64,000 bases of DNA, taken from the NCBI GenBank assembly GCA_024760905.1, contig CM045737.1:15862226-15926225 (forward strand). Direction: 5' to 3'. The position numbers and the translations under genes were made by a program. The stretch is from Plotosus lineatus (taxonomy: Eukaryota > Chordata > Actinopteri > Siluriformes > Plotosidae). Positions 43,733 through 54,910 of this stretch are shown piece by piece (position 1 is the stretch's first letter; each line of letters starts with the position of its first letter). The notes beneath the pieces are model-generated. The model saw only the letters and a program-made list of their open reading frames with translations, made no database searches and was not told where the DNA came from.

Positions 43733-44308
43733 AAATGCAGAGGGTTGCGTCAGGAAGGGCATCCGACGTAAAACAAATGCCAAATAAACTATGCGAATCA
43801 CAAGAAGAATCACATTCCGGATCGGTCGAGGCCCGGGTTAACAACGACCGCCATCAGTGCCGTCAACCAACAGGGTCCTGATGGAAATTGGACTACTGTT
43901 GGTCGAAGACGTCGAAGAAGGAGAGGCGGGAGGCGTGTCCGTTGCCAGAGAGAGAAGAGGAAAGGCATGAGTCTAGGGCTGAAAGTAGGGACTTTGAATG
44001 TTGGAACTATGACAGGAAAAGGTAGAGAGAAGACGTTTTGGAGACAAAGTCAGAGAGGCTAGATTGAGATGGTTTGGACATGTACAGAGGAGGGATAGTG
44101 AGTATATTGGTAATAGGATGCTGAGGCTGGAACTACCAGGCAAAAGGCCTCGAGGAAGACCAAAGAGACAATTCATGGATGTGGTGAAGGAGGACATGAA
44201 GGTCGTTGGTGTAAGAGAAGAAGATGCAAAGGATAGGGTGAGATGGAGGCAGATGATTCGCTGTGGCGACCCCTGAAGGGAAAAGCCGAAAGGAAAAGAA
44301 GAAGAAGT
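43733..44308 (+). mobile_element. Internally deleted RTE LINE with both ends
   Basis: The 5' part holds 'gggttgcgtcaggaagggcatccgacgtaaaac', then a 5' leader and the endonuclease start 'LKVGTLNVGTMTGKGRE'. At about 44030 it jumps to the ORF end ('tttggagacaaagtcagagagg', ..GRPKRQFMDVVKEDM.., WRQMIRCGDP) and the usual 3' terminus. It is the only copy here showing the LINE 5' end. Confidence 0.9.
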
Positions 44309-44309
44309 C

Positions 44310-44740
44310 TGACAGCAAAATGGCAGCCACGGTTTTAGCAGGAAAAAAATTTGAGTTTTATTTTAAATTTGGGTTTTTTTGCCTTTTATTGATTAATTGA
44401 TTAATTGATTAACTCTATTCACAAAATAATACTAAAAATTACAAAATAAAATACATGTCAAAAACATCACATAAATTTAGCAGACATCATCAGATGTAGG
44501 ATTTAAACGCAATAAAGAGAAATAAAATGTATTTCCATTGAGACCCTTTTCTACATTTCAATATGCATAAATTGTTAAAAAAAAGTACACTTCACATATA
44601 TTATATTTCTTGGGATTAATATTGTAAATATTGTAAAACGCTGCTTCTGACTTGCATCCTTCATGGTATCTCCGATAAGACTACAAATCCCATAATGAAC
44701 AACTCTAACTTCCTCCCCCCCTCACAATTTCCGGAAGCGG
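44310..44740. other. No recognisable feature
   Basis: AT-rich flank between the LINE and the CpG-richer promoter zone. Confidence 0.45.
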
Positions 44741-44744
44741 ATAC

Positions 44745-45040
44745 ACGTCACATTCCGGAAGAAAATGTATACAATGGCAATCTAGAAATCAATTAACTTA
44801 TGAAAAAAAGACCATTAATTGCCTTTCCTCGTGGCTGACGTGATATGGCATGGCGGACAGCTCATAGTAACGTCCTCTGACACAACGCCATTTTCCTCGC
44901 AGTTGACGCGTTATTTGCTGTCTGAAGGAGAAGCAGAAGGTATAATGCTGAAGAAATCATGTTGTTAGCATGTTATTGCTAAGTATTCATTTACATCTCT
45001 GCTTAGATTGTGGTGTGGAAATATCTGTCAGCTTCGGGGT
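44745..45040 (+). promoter_or_regulatory. Promoter / noncoding first exon of the MPRRKQ-type gene
   Basis: CpG-enriched region with 'ggaagcgg', 'tgacgtga', 'catggcgg' and 'cgccattttcc' (YY1-like cores). Candidate donors follow at 44940 ('gcagaag|GTATAA') and 45039 ('ttcgggg'-type |GTGAGC). One of these probably ends the untranslated first exon. Confidence 0.45.
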
Positions 45041-45407
45041 GAGCGAGCTTTGTGTTTCTCATTTTGTGTCGTACTGACATAATAAAATGAAAGATAATTG
45101 ATTGAAAGTGTCATAGTGTTTTTTAAGTGTTTACAAGTCATGCGTATCATATAGATGTGGAGGGTTTAAGATCCTGAGACATTATTAGCTTGGTAAGCTA
45201 ACGTTTTGGCACCGAGTACAATGGAAACGTGCTTGTGTCTTAATTGTGTTTCTGACAACAAGCAGCTGGTGTGTGTGTGTGTGTGTGTGAGAAATTCACT
45301 GCAGTGCCTAATGAATGTACTGCACTGGTTTTTATGTATTAGGAAGAATGAGCTGATTGCAGTGGGTGAGTGGTAGAAGATACAAATTAAGAAAGGCTGG
45401 CTGGAAG

Positions 45408-45447
45408 ATGCCAAGAAGAAAACAACAGAATCCACAACCTGTAAAGT
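45408..45447 (+). CDS. MPRRKQ-type zinc-finger repressor-like gene, coding exon 1
   Basis: ATG at 45408 encodes MPRRKQQNPQPVK plus one base before donor 'AAGT|GTAAGT'. The exon begins at an acceptor ('ttttatgtattag' ending 45342, or 'ctgattgcag' ending 45362), so the ATG is preceded by spliced 5'UTR. The (M)(S/P)RRKQxxP start is the NuRD-recruiting motif of several vertebrate zinc-finger repressors (SALL, ZFPM, BCL11, ZNF423/521, ZNF827), where it sits on a small first coding exon as here. No zinc finger lies within the window, so the identity stays open and the protein is partial; it would act in the nucleus. Confidence 0.7.
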
Positions 45448-46803
45448 GTAAGTATTTCATATTTATAATCTGTCTCTACATACATACTGTACTTTATATA
45501 TCATGCTGATATGGGGTGGATATAACCTTCCAAGGCTGAAGTTTTAGTATATATCACATGAGAGCATATGAAAAGCAAACTAAAACTAGAATTTTATTTA
45601 TTTTATTATTTATGTATTGTTAATTTTTAAAATCACATGCCTTCAATGTCAGCATCTTTTTAAGAACAAAAACACGGTTTGTATACATTTTTGTTTTAAG
45701 GATGTAGTTTAGTTGATTTTTTTTCAGGATTTGTGAATCTTTGCTGTTTTGATGAAAGTGTTCTCATGAGTTTGATATGTATGTAATGTTCATTGGCATG
45801 AACGACACAAGATCCATGGTATCTATCTGGCTTGTGATGATTAAAAATTTAATTATTCCGAGTAGATAATGCTTAATTAAAATAACTGACACACACAGTT
45901 TGTCATCAGTCACAGCATGCTCCTAATTATGCTTTAAAATGGAAAAGTAAACAAAAAAATTACTCATTATTTCCTTTTTCACTGTTGTCTGTCCTTGAAG
46001 TGCATATTAAATTTTAGAATGACTTTGCAAAGACACTTTTCCAGAGCCACATCTCTTGTGTGTCTATACAGGGTTGGTGTCTGCCCAAAGCTCTTCGTTA
46101 GCAGTGCGGCTCATAGTGCAAAGCCCACCTCAACAGTCCCGGTCATATGAATATAAACTATTAAAAATCTTGTTTTAGATTGTATTTCCTTGTGTGTATT
46201 ACATTTTTTTAATTAGTTTGCAATCACACCTTTATGCCAATGTTCGTATGTGTATGTGGTTAATGAAAGAGTATTATAGAATTATAGTGAAATGATAGGA
46301 GTGTTGTGCCTGCCCAAGGCTCACTGATAGTATGTGTAGTCAAATAACACAGAATAGCTGCAGTAACACGTACTACTCAAACTCTTAATGCTGCCCATGA
46401 TGGAAAATGTGTCAGAGCACACAGTTCATTGCACTCTGTACTATATTTGATTTTCTTTACATCAGGCCTAACACCTGATGTCCAGCAGATGGCAGCAAAG
46501 TATTTGGTTATATAATAATAATAATAATAATAACAATAATAATAATGACTATAAAATTAAGACCATGAATGAAACTGTTTTCCTTCTGGAGAGTCTTTTC
46601 CTAAATCTTATGCAATGCAGTCCGATCTATACCGTTGTTCCAGTTAGAATGTAGACTGTTCTTAAAAGTGGAGACTCACATTATTCTGGAGGAAGGTTCT
46701 TATGAGTACCGGTACAACATTCAGGCCTGTCTCTAATGTGGCCGCTGTTAGTATTGTTCTGTGTTAACATGGAGTGTATAAATCTTCTTGTTCTGCATTT
46801 TAG
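45448..46803 (+). other. Intron of the MPRRKQ-type gene
   Basis: AT-rich with an (AAT)n run near 46510-46545. No transposon recognised, in contrast to most of the window. Confidence 0.6.
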
Positions 46804-46935
46804 TGGATTCTGAAGATGGCATAAGCATTAATCCTTCGACAACCCTAACTTTTGATAGTGACTTCCTACTGGGCCAAGAACTTGATTTCTCAGATGCGGA
46901 TAACGGCAAAATTTTAGGTCTGGAAAAGTTTTCGG
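46804..46935 (+). CDS. MPRRKQ-type gene, coding exon 2
   Basis: Acceptor 'ctgcattttag|TG', donor 'TCGG|GTGAGT'; entry and exit phase 1. With the preceding exon it reads ...VKLDSEDGISINPSTTLTF then acidic DSDFLLGQELDFSDAD and KILGLEKFS. The acidic, Asp/Ser-rich character fits the linker after an N-terminal repressor motif. Its phase fits both neighbours exactly. Confidence 0.75.
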
Positions 46936-47313
46936 GTGAGTGATGAGCTTTTCTTACGGCATATTAAACTTGGTAGACAGTTTTGCAGTATTGTATCTAT
47001 ACTGAATTTCTTTTATATTGTAGTGAGTCCTGAAAAAAGATCTTTAGTGTGACGATACCAAGTTAAATTAAGCTTTGTTTACATGTTATTTTAGTTAGTT
47101 TTTTTTACTTTACAAGCAAAATTGCATGATTAAATAAGGTTTTTGTTTGAAAGAAAATTTATTTTAACTATTGTTTCTATATGCTGCTTCAATTCTGTGT
47201 TACTGTTTGGGTAACATGTGGCCAAGATGCATTTTTGTTTTTGTTTGTTTGTTTTCCTTCTTCTTGCATCCAAGTAGCTAATTAAATACACCACAAATGT
47301 CAGTTACACAACT

Positions 47314-48139
47314 ACCGAATTTGACATGGTAAGCGCCCAAGGCACTTAAAAAAATTGGTGTGGATGGGCACTTATTAAAATGTTACCAGCAGAGTGGAAC
47401 AGTAAGTGCTTATTACCATCAAGGTGGAAAACATGAATAATAACAGAACGATAAAAGAGTTTTACTGGTATTTGTGTTATTCATTTTGTGGTATCAACCA
47501 AATTACTTAAATGAAAGCTGAAAATAAACAGAAACCCACATAATTAAAAAAAAAAAAAAAAAAAAGACCCCTTACTTTTCCTTTCCGGTTCTGTTCCTTT
47601 AAACATTTTCCCGGAAGAAAAATCAAGCCAATCAACACGAATGTCAACTTTAGCACATGACACGTTGAAAAGCACATGGCCAGGAACTTCTTTAAATGTA
47701 TGAAGTTAGTAAGCAGGGAATCGGGTGAAAAATACTTATCACTTTCTGATAGGTCCCTCTCTGGCTCATCGCCCCATTCAAAGCATCTTATAGTTTTGCT
47801 GTCGCAGTTTATAATGGTTCATCTTGTTGGACATTTACCAAGAGAACACAGCAAAATATTTTCATGTTTTTTAAAGCAAGGTGGAATGATCAAATGTGCT
47901 GTTACTGATGAACATTATAGACATTCCCCAGTGGCAGGGGGTCTTGAAATACCATGTAAACTCACTTTTACATGCAGTGAACGCTTCATTTTACCGTTAC
48001 AGAGATTGATCAAATAAAATTGGTAAGTTTGTTGTACCATTTTGCTCACAGAACACATGGGCGGTTATTAGACGTAAGAGCAAAAACACTGGGGGCGGGG
48101 TCCTTATTGGCACAGGGTGCTTATTACATCAAATACGGT
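47314..48139 (+). mobile_element. Family G non-autonomous element
   Basis: Ends 'accgaatttgacatggtaagcgccc' and 'gggtgcttattacatcaaatacggt' are inverted repeats. A second copy lies at 58381-59153. The minus strand keeps decayed coding text (see 58744-58935). It lies in the intron between coding exons 2 and 3. Confidence 0.85.
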
Positions 48140-48537
48140 AATTTTAGCGATACATGTTTGTTTTTCTACTACATCCATCCATCCATTTAGGTAACCCACA
48201 ACATCGATCCATTTTTCTGTACCACTTCTTCCACATCTCTCAGGCTTGTGGGAGAATCTTAGCTGAGTTTGAGCCAAAATGGGTACACTCTGAATGTTAT
48301 TCCACAACTGTATTCACATGCTATCATCATGATAATTATTGTACTACCATTTTGCATCAAGCTACTGATTTCCTTGTCCAAAGTAAACTAAATTTGTTCA
48401 CACTGATTAGCTGATTAGTGTAGAAAAGAGTTGACTTTGAAAGGTCAAGCTGAGCAGTTGTGATTTTAAAAATTTCTATATTTTAAAATTTTGTTCACAT
48501 AATTTTTCAAAAATCTAAGTGAAGTATCTGTGGATCA

Positions 48538-48880
48538 TTCTGTCTGTCTGTCTTCCTTTCGGCTTTTTCCCTTTTACTCAGGAGTCGCCACAGCGAATCA
48601 TTTTGATTCGCACGTTTAATTTGGCAGAGATTTTTACGTCGGATGCCCTTCCTGTCACAACCCTTTTAGCAAGGGATAGAAACACGCTGACGACTTTGCA
48701 GCCTACTCTTTCCGAAAGTCAGCAATGGTTCTTTTACATGCCTCTCACCATAGACAGTGAGAGACATGGCCCGCCTTTGATAACCCAGTTAGCCGCACTG
48801 GGGGGACAGTGACAACCTTGTGGAGAGTGGGACTCGAACCCCCAACCTTTGGATCAGCGATCCAGCGCCCTATACCACTA
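48538..48880 (-). mobile_element. S1 SINE with RTE-type tail
   Basis: From 'ctgtctgtctgtcttcctttcggctttttccc' to 'tggatcagcgatccagcgccctataccacta'; nearly full length. Confidence 0.93.
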
Positions 48881-48921
48881 TGTCAGAAAATACGATAAAA
48901 TCAGAAGCATGTTTTCATATA

Positions 48922-49560
48922 CAGTCAGCCTCTGACTTACGAAGCCCCCTGGGTACGAAATCCCCGGGTTACGAAGAACATTTTCCTAAGTTTGCGTCCC
49001 TGGGAAACGAAAACAACCCCCTCTTACGAAAAGAAATTCAAACACGGCAATCAAAATTTTACACGATGCACGAGTTGCTCTCTCATTGGCTGTCTCTCAA
49101 CATCCCGCCCCGCTGGCTTCGCATTGGCTAGGAAGGATGATGCAGAACCAGAAGGAGACCTTAAAGCCGAAATACAGTGAGGACCTCTGATCTTTCAAAA
49201 GGTACTGTAATTCCGCTTTAAATAAAACATCCCGTCCCTGTGTGTGTGTATGTGTGTCTGTGTGTGTGTGTGTGTGTGTGTGATACAGAGAGAGAGAGAG
49301 AGTGTGTGTGTGTGTGTGCGCGCGTGTGCGTGCGAGAGAGAGAGAGAGAGAGAGACAGAGGCGTAACTCTAGTTTTTAGTTTAATTTTTAAAGTTGTTTC
49401 ATTCAGTAAACGTTTAATAAATGTCGGCGCATTTGAGCTCATCTGGAATTCCAATCCCTCAAGGAATCAAGTTAAAGTTGAGTTTGGCCCTCCTTTGTCA
49501 AGCAGGGAATGCGCTTTGAATTCCGCTAGAATAAAACATGTATTGTCTACATTGTTATGC

Positions 49561-49594
<34 letters not shown>

Positions 49595-49881
49595 ATAAAA
49601 AATGTTTAATAATGGTTTAGTTAATAAAATGGTTTAATATGTTAATAAAATGTTTAAATGATTTAATAAATAATTTTCTTTTACTTTAAACACATATTTC
49701 GTACAAAATTGTTGTACGTTTATAATTTTTAAAGGTTTAATGCGGTTTATCCAGTCCAAAGACTGGAGCCTTGGAACGAATCAGGTTTTTAACATGTAAA
49801 ATGCGACCCCTACTGACGGAAACCCCCACATTACAAAACAGGCGCTGGAATTGATTAATTTCGTAGCTAGGGGGCCGACTG
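48922..49881 (+). mobile_element. Family E pogo-like element, complete
   Basis: TA-flanked CAGTCAGCCTCTGACTTACG and 'cgtagctagggggccgactg'. It contains subterminal 'gttacgaa' repeats, a CCAAT block ('tcattggctgtct'), and (TG)n(GA)n at 49231-49360. Partner copy at 1-660. Confidence 0.9.
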
Positions 49882-50254
49882 TATTTACATAATTAAGGTC
49901 AATAAATTTAAATAATGAGTGAATGGTCATTTGACATCCACCAGGGGGAGACATTTCATTAGTACTGTGCCAAATTAGAATGAAATCGGCATTCTTAACT
50001 TGGTTTTTTTTCAATCAGTTTCTACTTAATCAATTTGTATCTGATGGAGGTGCCTTGCTCTCTGTTAATGCCCTCTATTTTTCTTTGTAATATCCTTTGT
50101 ACACTGATAAACGCCAGTTACTATTAAAAATTAACAAGAATAATTAATGCTTTGCATACATACAGCCTGTGTGACCAGTGCTCTGTAGTGCACGGTGATG
50201 GCTGCAGCATAGAACTTTAAGAAAGGACTTGCTGCTGTTTATTAGTCCCTGCAG

Positions 50255-50295
50255 ATGTGTCAGAGACTGTCAATGTCCAGGATTTATTTGACAAG
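50255..50295 (+). CDS. MPRRKQ-type gene, coding exon 3
   Basis: Acceptor 'tagtccctgcag|ATG', donor 'ACAAG|GTGAGT'. The 41-nt exon completes the previous codon and encodes DVSETVNVQDLFDK, ending in phase 0. It is too short for ORF tracks. The downstream exons, including any zinc fingers, are not visible up to 64000. Confidence 0.65.
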
Positions 50296-51049
50296 GTGAG
50301 TGTCGTTATTAATAGAACAACTTCCACTTGAGGGCATAGAATTCCCATGTGATCTTGCATCTGAAAGCAGTTCGTAAATGTCTAGATCAGACAGCCTGGC
50401 TGAGTACTGAATCACGCCATCCATTTGGGATGGCAAAGCTGGCAAGGTGTTTAAACACTGACATGTGTTCAAGACTGACATGAAAATCACATTTAGAACT
50501 TTGTGGCTGTGTTAGTCTAGGAAGATGGTTATGGAGACAGTAGACTCAGAAGAGTACTTACTTAGTCCTCTTCGTACTAGACTCAGAAGAGTGAGCTAAT
50601 GCTAAAGATTCTTTTGCACCCAAAAAGTAAAAAAAAAAAAACTGTCCTTTTTCGATCCAGTAATGGGCATTTAATATACACTTACATGCCATGGCATTAT
50701 CTGACTTCCAGTGATTGTACTTCCTGTGCTATTAATAGGGGGAAAAAGAAAGACAAAACACGTGTGGATTTTTTGTTTGTTTTGTTTTGGGTTTTTTTTG
50801 TGGTCTAAAAACAACACTGGGTCAAAGTATTTTACACCCATTTGAATTAGTGATGTTGAAAGTTACAAAATGACTTTTTTATGGTTAATATCCTGTTATT
50901 GTTTGTGATTGAATTCATCTTATATCTTAAAATGGTGGGTAGTCATTGGATTGGCCAACACACAAGTCGACTGGGGAATTTTAGGTGCCATGACTATCTT
51001 AGAATGATAATCAAAGTTAGGAATATCCCTTACGACTTTTTCTAAATAA

Positions 51050-51440
51050 CTTCAGATTATACGATCATCAGTTCAACTATTTTAACAAAGTAAAGGTTAT
51101 GGGAGTACAAAGTACAACTTGGTGCCTGCCATAAATTGGAAGTTGCTGTAACTTTGTTACTGGCTATCGTCAGCTGAGTTTTTATATCATCACAAGAGGC
51201 TGACATTGAAGAAGGAAGACCCTGCTCTAAAATCACCACATACAAGCTTAACCAAAGTCCACAGCTGACCATTTGGACACAGAAAATTTGTCTGGAGGAA
51301 AGTAATCCGTGATCAGAAGTATGTTTTGGTGAAAGCTGAGGCATTCAACTCCAAGAACATCATACCAGCTATGAAGCATGGTGTTGATAGAGTCATGCTC
51401 TCGGGAGCTTGTGCCTTTCCACACAGTATATATCTGTATA
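51050..51440 (+). mobile_element. Tc1-like transposase fragment
   Basis: 'gaccctgctctaaaatcaccacatacaagctt', 'gaccatttggacacagaaaatttgtctggagg' and 'atgaagcatggtgttgatagagtcatgctctcgggagc' follow the central region of fish Tc1-like transposases in broken frames. Confidence 0.7.
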
Positions 51441-51929
51441 TGTATGTATGTGTGTATACATGTGTATACATGTTTGTCCTTCAAGGAATGACCATGTGTC
51501 ATATCAGATCGATGTTATGCGGTATGAGTCAAGTCATGACTTGTATTTAAGTGAAGGAGAGTTGCGCAGATCGTCAGCCTTACTCCCTCGTCCTGAGTTA
51601 TCTGAGACCAGTGGCACAACATAGTCGAGATGGCTGGAGATGGGTCAGAATGCAGTGGAAGGCCAGCAGTGTCCTGTGTGCCTCACTGTGCCCTGGATGC
51701 ATTCCGTGACGCTTTGCTGGGTCCGCCTTCTTGTCTGTTGAACCAGTTTGGTGGTTTCTTCTGCACAATCAGCCAGATCTAGTATTCGCGTGGGTAGGTA
51801 GATCGGTCCTCCTCTTACCGGCTGTCTTGTGGCATGCACACATGACAGTGGAGACTCGCGGTGGCTGGGATGCCGAGCCTCATTACAGGTTCAAAAGATC
51901 TGCCTTTTTTGTGTGTGTGTGTGTGTGTA

Positions 51930-52300
51930 CAGTAGGCCCTTGATTATTCGCCGTTCGCAGCACTGCACATTCACGGATTGCCGAGCAACTGTCGCGTGAT
52001 TCAAATTCAGCCAATGGCTGCTCTCCCTCCTGCTGATTGGTTGAGATGATGTAACGCGCCTTTTTCCTCATTCATGCACACTTTGTGCCTGTGCTTTTTT
52101 TAGTGTGTGTGTTTTTAGTTACAGTTAAGCTCCATCATGCCACCCAAACGCTGTGCACCTTCTCAGGCTTCTGGTAAGGCGCCGAAGCGCCAGAAAAAGG
52201 TAATGACGCTGCATGAAAAAGTAGATCTGCTTGATATGATTCAGGAAGGAAAACTTTTTGCTGCAGAAGTGCTAAGAAGGTAATGTTGTACGAAACAAGG
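51930..52300 (+). mobile_element. Family C (Tigger-like) left end with transposase start
   Basis: TA-flanked CAGTAGGCCCTTGATTATTCGC, then 'ccaatggctgctctccctcctgctgattgg', followed by the transposase start. The element is broken by the hAT insertion beginning at 52348; a family C right end lies at 57328. Confidence 0.85.
52137..52283 (+). pseudogene. Tigger/pogo transposase N-terminal fragment
   Basis: 48 codons MPPKRCAPSQASGKAPKRQK, then KVMTLHEKVDLLDMIQEGKL and a premature stop. The 'LHEKVDLLDMIQEG' helix is typical of the CENP-B-like N-terminal DNA-binding domain of Tigger transposases. The rest of the protein, including the DDE domain, is missing. Confidence 0.82.
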
Positions 52301-53136
52301 TCATCATCAGAATGGAACCTGCCTTAGTATTCTGGATACTTCTAGTTCAGGGGTCGGAATTCTAAGAGCCATTTGGACCCGTTTTCCACATTAAAGAAAA
52401 CACTGGGAGCTATAAATCCTTTTTTGACATTTAAAATCAAATAACACTGCATACAGACACTCCCCAACTTACGTTTTTAATTGGTTCCGGACGGCCGAAC
52501 ACAAGTTGAAAGTGAACGTAAGTTGTTACACTGACGTGTGACGTATGAAGCTCATACTGTACTATACATCCATAAATACCATTACTGTATCTCATAAAAC
52601 ACCTTTAAATCAATTATTATAAACATAACATTGTAAAAAATATCAAATACAATATCAAATATAACCTTTAACATTCTCTATGATGCGATCTTTCTGCATG
52701 TAAAAGGTTCTGATGGTCGACGGATGGTCACTTTACATGAAGCTGAGCTGAATCACATGACATGAAGCTGAGCAGACTCACTTTACATGAAGCTTAAAAC
52801 AGCCAATCAACGCTTACAACATGTGAGGCGCTCAATAGCGAAAGTAGTGCACTTGCTGAAAGTAGTTTACTTGCTTGAAACAAAGTGCGCGTTATACGGA
52901 CTTCCGGTCTTTTAAGTGAGCAAGGGAGCCGTTGAACCCGTTTAGTACTCAGCCTGCACTGATGTGAATCACCAACAGAGCAGAGAGTTCTTTCTTTTCT
53001 GGTTTTGGGTTTTCATTCATTTTACAACTCTCTTTGCTTAACTGAGTATGCATGGTCGATTGCGCCAATCCGAGCAGATAGTTCATTCAGCTCTGTGTAT
53101 GAGACTTGCACCCATGCTAGTAAGCTTACACTTCTG

Positions 53137-53401
53137 TCTGTCTTCCTTTCGGCTTTTTCCATTTTTTACTCAGGAGTCGCCACAGCGAATCATCCGATTC
53201 GCACGTTTGATTTGGCAGAGGTTTTTACGTCAGATGCCCTTCCTGTCACAACCCTTTTTAGCAAGGGACAGAAACACGCTGACGACTTTGCAGCCTACTC
53301 TTTACGAAAGTCAGCAATGGTTCTTTTACATGCCTCTCACCATAGACAGTGAGAGACATGGCCCGCCTTTGATAACCCAGTTAGCTGTACTGGGGGAGTA
53401 G
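53137..53401 (-). mobile_element. 5'-truncated S1 SINE with RTE-type tail
   Basis: Flanked by 'gcttacacttctg' at 53124-53136 and 53402-53414. It lacks the tRNA head, stopping at 'ctgtactgggg'. Confidence 0.93.
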
Positions 53402-53504
53402 GCTTACACTTCTGACCAACCATATTTGTTCCGGGTTACAAAAGTCCGCAAAACAGTGTAAACACAGAGCACAGAAATGACGTCTTAACACAAGAATAAC
53501 AAGG

Positions 53505-53856
53505 TTGTCAGTCTTCCTTTCGGCTTTTTTCCCTTTTACTCGGGAGTCGCCACAGCGAATCATCTGATTCGCACGTTTGATTTGGAAGAGGTTTTTACTT
53601 CGGATGCCCTTCTTGTCACAACCCTTTTTAGCAAGGGACAGAAACACGCTGACGACATTGCAGCTACTCTTTACGAAAGTCAGCAATGGTTCTTTTACAT
53701 GCCTCTCACCATAGACAGTGACAGACATGGCCCGCCTTTGAGAACCCAGTTAGCTGTTCTGGGGGGGACAGCGACAACCTTGTGGAGAGTGGGACTCGAA
53801 CCCCCAACCTTTGGATCAGCGATTCAGTGCCCTATACCACTAGACCACCACTGCCC
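53505..53856 (-). mobile_element. S1 SINE with RTE-type tail
   Basis: Full-length copy with head complement 'cctataccactagaccaccactgccc'; 'acaagaataaca' occurs at 53490-53501 and 53857-53868. Confidence 0.92.
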
Positions 53857-54670
53857 ACAAGAATAACACGCTGTATAACCGATATAAAATATATATAACT
53901 GAACTGGGAAGACGGAAGGGCACTTTCAGTGTCGTTTGTAAACAATGGACGCAACATCAGTACGTCAGCGCACTACGTAGGTATGTCTAAACTGAAAATT
54001 AGATTTTTTTTTTTTTTGGAAAAAATAACCCGTAAAATCGACAAAATGTAAAACGGATGAACGTAAGTCGGGGAGCGTCTGTATAATGTTTTTCCCCTTT
54101 TTGCTTCATGTAAATATAAAACAACAGTGTGTTGCATTGATTTAAATGACTGCAGAGACAATTAAATTTCAATTCTGCTTGAAACAAAAACATTTCGAAA
54201 TCTACCAACACAGCAGATCAAAAACACTGAGACTCTCAGTGTAGTTGATTAATATAACAATAGCCATTTCCACAAGAACACACACACAAAATCACCCTGC
54301 CCACACCAAATAAATATCCGCTCACACACGTGACTGTTAATTTTCATCTATGTAATTATCAACCCTAAAAGAGCATTTTTGAAAGGGTACCCACTGGGAA
54401 CCTGTGGGTACCCAACCGATGCAGGACTCTGCCTTAGGCAGATTCTCCCATCATTCAGGTGGAAGCCTGGAGTGCTTCCGATGTGAGTAAATAAGCATAT
54501 AATTTGCAATATGTTAAATGAGTAAATATGCAATAATTTTGCAGTTGAGTGGGTTGATATAATACAATGCAATATTGTAAATATAATACAATACCTCCCC
54601 CTAGTGGGCATTTTTGAAAACTATAGTGCTGTATGTTTAATGAAACAGCTTATACTCAGTGTTCTTTATA

Positions 54671-54910
54671 CAGGGAGTCCTCGGTTTACACCGGTCCCGA
54701 CTTACGCCGTTTCGTGGTTACGGAACGCACCCCCATAAAAATATAAAAAATAATATTACGTGTCATTATGTCTTTTGCGGTTACAATCGAGTAGTTTTTT
54801 TTGAGGTGTGCTTGAGAATTTTCTTATCTAGTTTCCGATTATATTTTTCAAATTATTGTGAATGCGTGCATGTTTTAGGCGTAGGACGTTCATGTGTTTA
54901 TTCCGTGAAC
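54671..54910 (+). mobile_element. Family F terminal region
   Basis: After TA, 'cagggagtcctcggtttaca|ccggtcccgacttacgccgtttcgtggttacgg' resembles pogo-like ends. The opposite end could not be located, so the right boundary is arbitrary. Confidence 0.5.

Larger units (their letters stand above)
52454..54081 (+). mobile_element. Family D pogo-like element with two nested SINEs
   Basis: TA-flanked CAGACACTCCCCAACTTACG and 'cgtaagtcggggagcgtctg'. The minus-strand copy at 61755-62655 lacks the SINEs, confirming their secondary insertion. Confidence 0.92.

Noticed and set aside
47676..48017. 113-codon plus-strand frame
   Set aside because: It lies wholly within family G; the second copy does not keep the frame open.
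51645..51943. Possible exon with 'SVEPVWWFLLHNQPDLVFAW' on the plus strand
   Set aside because: No flanking splice sites in a matching phase for the MPRRKQ-type gene and no recognisable domain.
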